This document shows positions 56,442 through 64,000 of a stretch of DNA of 64,000 nucleotides, in pieces. The notes under the pieces were generated by a model. That model had not been told where the DNA came from, did not search any database, and was given only the letters and a program-made list of their open reading frames with translations. Position 1 is the first letter of the stretch, and each line of letters opens with the position of its first letter. The translations under genes were made by a program, and so were the position numbers. The stretch covers positions 1 through 64,000 of the forward strand of contig CAWEIS010000009.1 in NCBI GenBank assembly GCA_963809205.1, read 5' to 3'. The stretch comes from DATLLN01 sp963809205. GTDB taxonomy: Bacteria > Actinomycetota > Thermoleophilia > Gaiellales > JAICJC01.

Positions 56442-56477
56442 ATCGTATCCCGATTATCGACTTTGTCAACTGACAAA
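56442..56477 (-). promoter_or_regulatory. XRE promoter with palindromic operator
   Basis: On the minus strand TTGACA (56469-56464) and TACGAT (56447-56442) are separated by 16 bp. The perfect 16-bp palindrome TTTGTCA-AC-TGACAAA (56462-56477) overlaps the -35, an arrangement that allows repression. Confidence 0.6.
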
Positions 56478-56815
56478 CTTGACAATGGGACAAGCGGACT
56501 GCCTGCAGGCAGTTCGTGAACGCGGCTTAACAGATGCTTGCCGTTCGGCGGCCCGGGCTTGGCCGCTGGACAAGTGCTCTTGCTGGACAACACCGGCGGC
56601 TTCGACGCCGGCCGAGCGGCGGTCACGAGGCGATGCGCTTTGGCGGCCGGTTCCCGGTTGACGGCGTCCGGCGGGGGCCGTAGACATTTCCCATTGCTTC
56701 GATGGAAAAAGGGGAGAACCGGGGCATCGAGGCAACCACCCCGGTCTCCTCAAAAATCGCCGGCTCCGGAGCCGGCGGCACACCGTCACTGGAATCGAAA
56801 GGGGCACGACCCATA
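56478..56815 (+). other. Leader region of the pst operon with two hairpins
   Basis: About 340 bp without a gene. Hairpin ACCGGGG/CCCCGGT extended by GGAG/CTCC at 56713-56749, and an 18-bp perfect palindrome GCCGGCTCCGGAGCCGGC at 56759-56776, lie before the pstS ribosome site (GAAAGGGG). A Pho-type box is not obvious. Confidence 0.4.
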
Positions 56816-57976
56816 ATGCACTCGACCTCACCGGCGCGGCACCGCCGCCGGGCGCGCATCGCGACGCTCGGCGCGGTGGTGCTCGCCCTCGTGCTCGCTG
56901 CGACGAGCGCGGTCGGCGTTGCCCGCGCGGCCACGCCGACCAAGCCCGTCAACATGATCGGCAGCGGATCGGACGTCACCTATCACGTGATGAGCGCGCT
57001 CGACCTGCTGTACAACGAGTCCCCCGGCTGCAACATCACCGTGCAGACCGGCACACAGCCGCTCGACTTCACCTGTCAGCCGCCATCGACGGGTGACGTG
57101 ACCAGCGAGAACAGGCTCCACGACAGGGCGATCGAGGCGTATCCGATCGGCGGCGGCGCGGGCGTCAAGCAGCTGTGCGCCCACGGCACGGCCGGCGTCG
57201 CAGCGATCCAGTATGCCCGTCAGACCTCGGCACCCGACGCCACCGTCTGCACCGGCCTGAACTACGTGGCCTACGGCCGCGATGGCATCACCTGGGAGAC
57301 CTGGCCGAACGTCGCCGGTTCGGCGACGGCAGGCGTCAACAACCTGACCACCGCTCAGCTGCAGAACATCTACGTCAACTGCAGCATCACCAACTGGAAC
57401 CAGGTCGGCGGCGGCAACGCCCCGATCATCCGCTACACGATCCTCAGCTACTACGGCACGCGGAAGGCGTTCGACGGCTTCCTCGGCGGGAGCAGCTCGA
57501 GCTGCCCCAACACCAAGCTGATCGATCAGACCGCGAACCAGGAGATCCCGGCCGCCGATCGCGCCACCGCGATCGCCCCGGTCTCGATCGGTTCGTGGAC
57601 GGAGCGCTTCGGCGCCGGCGGCGTGCCCGACGGCAGCAAGCTGGGCTCGATCGACGGCGTGACCCCGACCGAGGCGCACGTCGCCGACGGCTCGTTCACG
57701 TTCTCGCGGTTCCTCTACAACGTGACCTGTGTCGGCGTCGGTACGCCGAAGAAGTGCGGCACCGCCATCGCGGCCACGCCGGGCACGACGAAGTACGTCG
57801 GCAAGAGCGGCTGGCTGTGCAAGGCCACCGCGCACGTGGCTGATCCGATCACGGGCGTCAACTACCGGGACGAGATCACGAACACCATCCGCGACTTCGG
57901 CTTCGCACCCCTTCCGCTGGGGCCGCAGGGCGGAGGTTCGACTCTGACCAACTACTGCCGGTTCGCCGCAAGCTGA
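56816..57976 (+). CDS. pstS: PstS-type phosphate-binding protein 1
   Basis: A 386-residue exported binding protein from ATG 56816. Signal peptide IATLGAVVLALVLAATSAVGVARA, then KPVNMIGSGSDVTYHVMSALDLLYN; phosphate-site-like GSGSD, VAAIQYARQ and TILSYYGTRKAFDGFL, and FGFAPLPLGPQGGGST at the C-terminus. Four or more cysteines are unusual for PstS. First gene of the operon, 30 nt before pstC. Confidence 0.8.
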   Translation: MHSTSPARHRRRARIATLGAVVLALVLAATSAVGVARAATPTKPVNMIGSGSDVTYHVMSALDLLYNESPGCNITVQTGTQPLDFTCQPPSTGDVTSENRLHDRAIEAYPIGGGAGVKQLCAHGTAGVAAIQYARQTSAPDATVCTGLNYVAYGRDGITWETWPNVAGSATAGVNNLTTAQLQNIYVNCSITNWNQVGGGNAPIIRYTILSYYGTRKAFDGFLGGSSSSCPNTKLIDQTANQEIPAADRATAIAPVSIGSWTERFGAGGVPDGSKLGSIDGVTPTEAHVADGSFTFSRFLYNVTCVGVGTPKKCGTAIAATPGTTKYVGKSGWLCKATAHVADPITGVNYRDEITNTIRDFGFAPLPLGPQGGGSTLTNYCRFAAS

Positions 57977-58006
57977 CCGGTAGCTGACTGACGAGGAACC
58001 AGCCCG

Positions 58007-58993
58007 ATGAGTGCACCAGCAGCACCGATTGCGACGGCCGATGTGCCACGCCGGATTCGCAGCCAGCGCACGCGAGCAGATCGCGTGTACCGGCTGACGG
58101 CGAGCGGCGCGGGGCTCGTCACCCTGGTGGTGCTGTTCCTCATCGGGCTGTTCCTCCTTCTCCGCGCGCTCCCGACGTTCCGGGAGAACGGCCTCTCGTT
58201 CTTCACCTCCACCGGCTGGAACCCGGCCGTGCCCCACGAGACGGGCGTCGCCGCGCTGCTGTACGGCACGCTGGTCGTTGCGACCATCGCGCTGGTGCTG
58301 GCGGTGCCCGTCTCACTGCTGACCGCCCTCTACCTGACCGAGTACGTGTCGCCGCGGATGCGCGCGCCGCTGGTGACCGTGCTCGACCTGCTGGCCGCCG
58401 TGCCCAGCCTGATCTACGGCATCTGGGGCTTCTTCTTTCTGCAGCCGCACCTGCTGGGGGTCGCCGGCTGGCTGGCGGACAACCTGGGCATGGTGCCGTT
58501 CTTCGCCACGCCCGGCGACACGAATCTCGCGGCGTCGCCGTTCATCGTCGGCGTGCTGGTCGCGCTGATGCTGACCCCCACCGCGACCGCCGTCATGCGC
58601 GAGGTGTTCGCGCAGACGCCGCCCGGCGAGAAGGAGGCGGCGCTCGCCCTGGGCGGCAGCCGCTGGCGGATGATCCGCGCCGTCGTCATCCCGTTCGGGC
58701 GCGGCGGCATCATCGGCGGCTCGATGCTGGCGCTGGGCCGCGCGATGGGCGAGTCGATCTCGATCGCCATCGTCCTCTCCGCCGCGTTCTCGATCTCACC
58801 GCACATCCTGGAGACCGGCGGCAACACGATCGGCGCCCACATCGCCAACCGCTTCGGCGACGCCGACCACGCGCACGGCCTGCCCGCCTTGATGGCCGCC
58901 GGCCTGGTGCTGTACGTGGTCACGCTGCTGGTCAACGTCGGCGCGTCGGTAGTCGTTCGCCGCTCGCGCTCCGGGCAGGGGGTGGAGATCTGA
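58007..58993 (+). CDS. pstC: Phosphate ABC transporter permease PstC
   Basis: A 328-residue permease with six TM helices: GLVTLVVLFLIGLFLLLRALPTF, ALLYGTLVVATIALVLAVPVSLLTALYLTEYV, the conserved EKEAALALGGSRWRMIRAVVIP (EAA loop contacting the ATPase) and LGRAMGESISIAIVLSAAF. The stop overlaps the pstA ATG (CTGATGG). Forms the membrane channel with PstA. Confidence 0.92.
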   Translation: MSAPAAPIATADVPRRIRSQRTRADRVYRLTASGAGLVTLVVLFLIGLFLLLRALPTFRENGLSFFTSTGWNPAVPHETGVAALLYGTLVVATIALVLAVPVSLLTALYLTEYVSPRMRAPLVTVLDLLAAVPSLIYGIWGFFFLQPHLLGVAGWLADNLGMVPFFATPGDTNLAASPFIVGVLVALMLTPTATAVMREVFAQTPPGEKEAALALGGSRWRMIRAVVIPFGRGGIIGGSMLALGRAMGESISIAIVLSAAFSISPHILETGGNTIGAHIANRFGDADHAHGLPALMAAGLVLYVVTLLVNVGASVVVRRSRSGQGVEI

Positions 58994-60089
58994 TGGCCAC
59001 GGTCGCGGTCGGCCACGCCGTCGGAGAGGCTCCCGCCGCCGAGCGGCCGGATCCCGACCGGCCCCGCCGGCCGGGATCGTTCGGGCTGCAGGACGCCGGC
59101 GTACTGGCCGGCTGCGCGCTGTCGTCGTTCTCGCTCGTGTGGCTGGCCTTCCAGCTCTCGCCGTTCACCTCGCCGGCGGAGCTCGCCGTCTGCTGGTACC
59201 TCGCCTTCGTCGGCATCTACTGGCTGGTCGTCCGCGAGCTGGACGGCCATGTGATGGCGGGCGACCGGACGATGTCGGTGGTCGTCGCATCGGCAGCGCT
59301 GGCCATGGTCGTGCCGCTCGTGCTGATCCTCGGCTACGTCTTCATGAAGGGCGTCCACGCGCTGAACTGGCACTTCTTCACGGAGACTCAGGAGTTCACG
59401 GGGCCGTTGTCGTCCGCGACATCGGGAGGCGCCGCGCACGCCATCGTGGGCACGCTCGAGCAGGTCGGCCTCGCCATCCTGATGTCGGTGCCGCTGGGCT
59501 TCCTGTGCGCGATCTTCCTGAACGAGATCGGCGGGCCGCTGCGCCGCCCGGTGCGGATCTTCGTCGACGCGATGAGCGGCGTGCCCACGATCATCGCCGG
59601 CCTGTTCGTCTACGCCGTCTGGGTCAGCGAGTTCGGCTGGTCGGGCTTCGCGGCGTCGATGGCGATCTCGATCTCCATGCTGCCGATCATCACGCGCACC
59701 TCGGAGGAGGTGCTGCGCCTGGTGCCCGACGGGCTGCGCGAGGCATCCCTGGCGATGGGCGCGACGGAGTGGCGCACGACGTGGGGCGTCGTCCTGCCGA
59801 CCGCCCGCAGCGGCCTGATCACGGCCGTGATCCTGGGCGTCGCCCGCGCCGTCGGCGAGACGGCGCCGCTGATCGCCACCGCGTTCGGCTCCTCGCTGAT
59901 GAACGAGAACCCGTTCAGCGGCCCGCAGTCCGCGATGCCGCTCTTCATCTAAAGCAGATCACCGAGAGCTCGCAGGCCAACGTCACGGCCCGGGCCTGGA
60001 CCGGGTGCCTGGTGCTGATGGTGATGGTGCTGACGCTGTTCACGATCGCCCGGCTGATCGGCCGTGGCGCAAGGAGAGGACGAAAATGA
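58993..60089 (+). CDS. pstA: Phosphate ABC transporter permease PstA (one frameshift)
   Basis: About 365 residues. Motifs: AHAIVGTLEQVGLAILMSVPLGFLCAIFLNE, MSGVPTIIAGLFVYAVWV, the EAA loop LREASLAMGATEWRTTWGVVLP and ARAVGETAPLIATAFG. The current frame stops at 59952 (ATCTAA). A missing C (ATC TAC AAG CAG) would restore IYKQITESSQANVTARAWTG and the last TM segment, ending at 60089 with a stop overlapping pstB. Confidence 0.85.
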
Positions 60090-60908
60090 GTACACCGGCC
60101 CCGACGCTCGAGCTGCCCGTGGCTGTACCCGGCGGCGTGACGCCCGCCCAGGACTTCGTGGCCCAGGACGTGAGCGCGTGGTTCGGCGACCACAAGGTGC
60201 TCGAGCGCGTGTCGCTCCGATGGAGGCCAGCGGGTGACCGCGCTGATCGGCCCGTCGGGCTGCGGCAAGTCGACGTTCCTGCGGATCCTCAACCGCATGC
60301 ACGAGCTCGTGCCCGGCGCGCCGCTGGCCGGCGCGGTGTTCCTCGACGGCGACGACATCTACGGCGCCGGTCAGCGACCGATCGAGGTGCGCAGCGGATC
60401 GGCATGGTGTTCCAGAAGCCGAACCCGTTCCCGGCGATGACGATCTCCGAGAACGTGGTCTCCGGCCTCAACCTGTCGGGCCGGCGGGTGCGCAAGAACG
60501 ACGCGCTGGTCGAGGAGTGCCTGACCCGGGCCGGCCTCTGGAACGAGGTCAAGAACCGGCTGGGCAACCCCGGCGGCGCGCTGTCCGGCGGACAGCAGCA
60601 GCGGCTGTGCATCGCCCGGGCGCTGGCGGTGCAGCCCGACGTGCTGCTGATGGACGAGCCGTGCTCGGCGCTCGACCCGACCTCGACCCGGCGCATCGAG
60701 GAGACGATCGCCGAGCTTGCGTCGAGGTGACGATCGTGATCGTCACGCACAACATGCAGCAGGCCCAGCGGGTCTCCACATCCTGCGCGTTCTTCCTCGC
60801 CGCCGAGAACGAGCCTGGGTACGTCGTCGAGACGGGCCCGACCACGCAGATCTTCGAGAACCCGGCGACCCGCGGACGGCCGACTACGTGCACGGGCGGT
60901 TCGGATGA
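60086..60908 (+). CDS. pstB: Phosphate ABC transporter ATPase PstB (about four frameshifts)
   Basis: About 270 residues. Pieces: FVAQDVSAWFGDHKVLERVSL, Walker A LIGPSGCGKSTFLRILNRMHEL, Q-loop RIGMVFQKPNPFPAMTI, signature GGALSGGQQQRLCIARALAV, Walker B DVLLMDEPCSALDP, H-loop TIVIVTHNMQQAQRVS and the tail PRTADYVHGRFG. Frame changes near 60222, 60392, 60720 and 60870 are mostly single missing bases. All catalytic motifs are intact, so the gene is probably whole in reality. Confidence 0.85.
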
Positions 60909-62409
60909 TGCGGATCGTCCGGATCGCCGCCGCGGCCGTGCTGGTGGCGGCAGCCATGCTGGTGGCCTCCGCCCCGGGCGCGCAGGCGTCCGGGCCGACG
61001 ATCAACGGCGCCGGCTCGACCTGGGTGCAGATCGCGCTCGACCAGTGGCGCGCCGACGCGGCGCGGCAGGGCCTGGCATCAACTACCAGGGCGTCGGCTC
61101 GACGGCCGGGCGCCAGTTCTACGTGATCGGCCAGGTCGACTTCGCCGCGTCCGAGATCCCGTTCCTGCCCGACGAGCTGGCGCAGATGCGGTCGATCCAC
61201 CGCTCGTACCAGTACCTGCCGGACGTCGCCGGCGGCACGGCGGTCATGTACAACCTGAAGGATGCGTCCGGGCACCAGGTGAACAACCTGCAGCTGGCGC
61301 CGGGCACGATCGCGAAGATCTTCGCCGGCAACATCACCGCCTGGAACGACCCGGCGATCCGCGCCGACAACCCGCGGCTGGCGCTGCCTTCGACGCCGCT
61401 CGTCCCCGTCATCCGCTCCGACGGGTCGGGCACCTCGGCCAAGCTGGCCGACTATCTGGCGCACGAGGCGGCGTCGACCTGGGGGCCGTTCGCAGCGCAG
61501 TACCACGTGCGGCTGCCGCTGCAGTTCTGGCCGAACATCCCGCGCGCAGTCGCCGTGCGCGGCTCGGACGGGATGGCCAACTACATCTCGAACCCGTCCG
61601 TCGGCCAGGGCAGCATCGGCTACGTCGAGGCCGGCTACGTGTACGAGCACTCGATGACGCCCGCGTACATCCGCAATGCGAGCGGGCATTTCGCCGGGCC
61701 GACGTCGATCAACGTCTCCGTCGGCCTCAAGCACGCCACGCTGAACCGCGACCTGACGCAGAACCTGATGGGCGTCTACCGCGCACCCGAGGCCAACGCG
61801 TATCCGCTGGCCAGCTACAGCTACCTGATCACGCCGACCAGCGGCATCGATCCCGCGAAGGGCGCGGTGCTCGCGAAGTGGATCATCTACATCGCCTGCG
61901 CCGGGCAGCGCGAGGCGGCGCCGCTCGGCTACTCGCCGCTGCCGCCGAACCTCGTCCAGGCCGTGTTCTCGGCGGTCAAGCGGATCCCCGGCGCGCCGAC
62001 CACGCCGGCGCTGACGCCGACGGCGTGCCCCAACCCGACGATCACCGGGCAGGGATACGGCGGCTCGCCGGGCAGCGGCACGTCCTCCGATCCGCAGGGC
62101 ACGACTACGACCACCGCCCCGACCGGGAACAACTCGGGTGGGACGAAGACGACATCGACGACCGGCGGCAAGACGCCGGCCGCGGCCGTGTCACCGACCG
62201 GTGACCCGGCGGCGGTGGGCCTACAGGTCGACACCCTGTCGGCGGCCCGCCGGCAGGCGGCGTTCGACGCCGGGGTGAAGGAGGCCGCGTCGGTCTCGCA
62301 GGCGGCCGGAACGCCGCAGCTGCTGGCCGTCGCGCTGCTGGTCGCGCTGGTCGCCGCGCCGCTGGTGCCGATGCTGCGCCGGTCGCGCGCAAGGAGGGCG
62401 GCCCGATGA
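60905..62409 (+). CDS. PstS-type binding protein 2 with C-terminal membrane anchor (one frameshift)
   Basis: About 500 residues. Signal peptide, then INGAGSTWVQIALDQWRAD; after a missing G near 61077, GINYQGVGSTAGRQFYVIGQVDFAASEIPF. LAPGTIAKIFAGNITAWNDPAI, IRSDGSGTSAKLADYL and YSYLITPTSGID are PstS motifs. A Gly/Thr/Ser-rich linker (about 62045-62200) leads to a TM helix LLAVALLVALVAAPLVPML and a basic tail: a surface-anchored phosphate trap. Overlaps pstB and the next gene. Confidence 0.8.
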
Positions 62410-64000
62410 ACCGCCGCGGGCTCGCAGTCACCGTCGCCGCGCTGACGGCTGCGCTCGTGCTCGGGTCGGCCGGCGGCGTCGCCTCGGCCGCGGGCGGCAC
62501 GATCACGCTGACGCCGTCGACCGGGCTCAGCAACAACCAGTTCGTCAAGGTCGACTGGAGCGGCTACGCCCCGCTGCAGGTGGTGTTCTTCCGGCAGTGC
62601 ATCCCGGCGCCGACGAACGTCGGCCGTGACTGCACGGCGATCTACTCCGACGTGGGCTTCACCGACGGGTCCGGGAACGGGTTGCTGTACGAGCACGTCA
62701 ACCAGGGCGAGGTCGCCAGCCAGAGCGGCCGCAAGTTCGTCTGCGACCGCTCGCATGCCTGCAAGCTGGGGATCTTCACGGACGCCACGCTGGAGACCGG
62801 CGTGTTCGCGAGCGTTGGGTTCGCCCCGACCCCGGACGCCTGCCCGACCCCCGCGGGCGCGGCGATCTCGGGCGGCGGCGCCGACCAGGCCTTCCGGGCG
62901 GTGTACCAGTGGGAGATCGCGATGTGCGGTCCGCCGGCCAAGCTGGGCGTCAACTACATCCCGGCGAACTCCGAGGACGGCCGTTCGAACTTCGTCAACG
63001 GGCTGAACGACTTCGCCGTCACCGCGACGCCGTTCACCGACGACCAGAAGACGGCGCTGGACAAGGCGGGGCGGACGTTCCAGTACGCGCCGCTGACCAC
63101 CTCCGGGCTGGTTCTGGCATACAAGGTGTTCGACCAGGACGCGGCCCACGCTGAGCCGGGCGCACAGGTCACAGACCTGAAGCTGACGCCCGAACTGGCC
63201 GCCCGCATCTTCACCGGCCAGCTGACCAACTGGCACGTCGACTCCGAGATCAATGCGCTCAACCCCGGGCACGTGTTCCCGCCGTCGGTGCGCGCGCTCG
63301 TCCGCGGCGACCACTCGGCGGCCAACCTCGAGTTCACGTCCTGGCTGAGCGCCGCCGGCGGCAGCGCACTGCCCACGGACTGGCCGGGCCCCGGCGAGGA
63401 CTACCCGCTGAAGTATCTCGTCCAGGACTCCGGCATCGTCGGCGGCGACAAGCTGGCCGACGCGATCGCCGACCCCAAGACCGCCAGCCTCAACACGGAC
63501 TACTTCAACGCGGGCTACATCGGGTTCATCGATTCCAGCCAGGCGTCGTACTACGGGCTGCCGACGGCGAAGATCGAGAATGCTGCCGGACAGTTCGTTA
63601 CCGCCACCTCGCAGTCCATCTCCGCCGCGTTGTCGCATGCGACGACGAACGGGGACGGCGTCACGGTCAGCCCGAACTTCGCGGACACCAACCCCGACGA
63701 CTACCCGATGCCGATGGTCACCTACGTGACGGCGCCGACCAGCAAGGTGTACGAGGGCCGGGGGATCACGCTTCGGAACTTCCTGACCTATGCCGTCGGT
63801 GACGCCCAGACCACCCTGCCGGATGGCTACTTCCCGCTGTCGGCCGCGATGGTGCAGCAGACGCAGGATGCGATCGCCAAGGTCCCGACCTCGACGGCAC
63901 CGGCTCCGGGGAGCGGCGGCAGCCCGTACCCGACCGGCAATCAGCCAGGCCCTGGGACGGTGCCACTGGGAGGGACGACCCCGGTCTACCCGACCGGCGG
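62406..64000 (+). CDS. PstS-type binding protein 3 with N-terminal Ig/neocarzinostatin-like domain (partial)
   Basis: Open to the window end; at least 531 residues. Signal peptide LAVTVAALTAALVLGSAGGVASA, then a beta-sandwich domain (ITLTPSTGLSNNQFVKVDWSG, LLYEHVNQGEVASQSGRKFVCDRS) resembling neocarzinostatin-like modules, then a PBP-like domain with PELAARIFTGQLTNWHVDSEI (PstS signature), RALVRGDHSAANLEFTSWL and GYFPLSAAMVQQTQDAIAKV. A Gly/Pro-rich linker begins near 63900, probably leading to an anchor. ATG overlaps the previous stop (CGATGAAC). Confidence 0.75.
   Translation, partial: MNRRGLAVTVAALTAALVLGSAGGVASAAGGTITLTPSTGLSNNQFVKVDWSGYAPLQVVFFRQCIPAPTNVGRDCTAIYSDVGFTDGSGNGLLYEHVNQGEVASQSGRKFVCDRSHACKLGIFTDATLETGVFASVGFAPTPDACPTPAGAAISGGGADQAFRAVYQWEIAMCGPPAKLGVNYIPANSEDGRSNFVNGLNDFAVTATPFTDDQKTALDKAGRTFQYAPLTTSGLVLAYKVFDQDAAHAEPGAQVTDLKLTPELAARIFTGQLTNWHVDSEINALNPGHVFPPSVRALVRGDHSAANLEFTSWLSAAGGSALPTDWPGPGEDYPLKYLVQDSGIVGGDKLADAIADPKTASLNTDYFNAGYIGFIDSSQASYYGLPTAKIENAAGQFVTATSQSISAALSHATTNGDGVTVSPNFADTNPDDYPMPMVTYVTAPTSKVYEGRGITLRNFLTYAVGDAQTTLPDGYFPLSAAMVQQTQDAIAKVPTSTAPAPGSGGSPYPTGNQPGPGTVPLGGTTPVYPTG

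Overview
The window is high-GC bacterial DNA (roughly 70% by eye) with frequent GTG starts, short intergenic gaps and many ATGA/GTGA stop-start overlaps. Two-component pairs, MarR/TetR regulators, PstSCAB with extra PstS proteins, cNMP/CBS/DUF294 proteins and type III glutamine synthetase with split glutamate-synthase-like subunits point to an actinobacterium. Thermoleophilia (Solirubrobacterales/Gaiellales-like) is my best guess, but nothing here proves the class. No rRNA, tRNA or CRISPR array is visible.

Layout. 0.1-3.8 kb (minus): a multicopper oxidase carrying two heavy-metal-binding modules, an FAD monooxygenase, a membrane protein and two tiny coupled ORFs. 4.3-7.0 kb: an RDD membrane protein, a small ORF coupled to an unrecognised protein, a cupin and dodecin. 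7.0-13.2 kb: two cupins facing a MarR gene, a response regulator/kinase/BNR-lipoprotein operon, a DUF4232 protein, and a TetR/metallo-hydrolase pair around twin palindromic operators. 13.2-15.0 kb: a threonine synthase remnant, a peroxiredoxin whose peroxidatic residue is an in-frame TGA followed by a SECIS-like hairpin (probable selenoprotein), DUF2000 and ExoD. 15.0-23.4 kb: a nitrogen/amine block with a cNMP-CBS-nucleotidyltransferase protein, an amino-acid permease, a UspA protein, type III glutamine synthetase (GmaS/GlnT-like) and MgsABC/GlxBCD-like subunits. 23.4-33.5 kb: TetR-controlled small genes, an MFS exporter whose ribosome site is buried in an RNA helix, a hydrolase, a bicupin, an MtrAB-LpqB-like trio, an MBL-like protein and a GH15 enzyme. 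33.8-39.7 kb: an overlapping operon of DUF4331, TPR, NicO, NixA and a secreted protein, which looks like a nickel/cobalt-linked envelope system. 39.7-50 kb: hydantoinase-type genes, two NDH-2 genes, glucose-6-phosphate dehydrogenase, a second GH15 and a GMC oxidoreductase. 50-56.4 kb: a cupin/FAD amine-oxidase pair, a holin-phosphodiesterase fusion, a GGDEF-EAL protein and an XRE regulator. 56.8-64 kb: a pst operon with three phosphate-binding-type proteins; the last runs off the window.

Caution on sequence quality. About a dozen and a half genes are interrupted by roughly thirty single-base frame changes, mostly one extra or one missing G/C in short runs. They cluster at 14.4-15.0, 34.5, 40-52.7 and 59.9-61.1 kb, while 15-33.5 kb is clean. 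I treat these genes as functional with probable sequencing or assembly indels and give the full extent of each. The TGA in the peroxiredoxin is different: the frame is the same on both sides.
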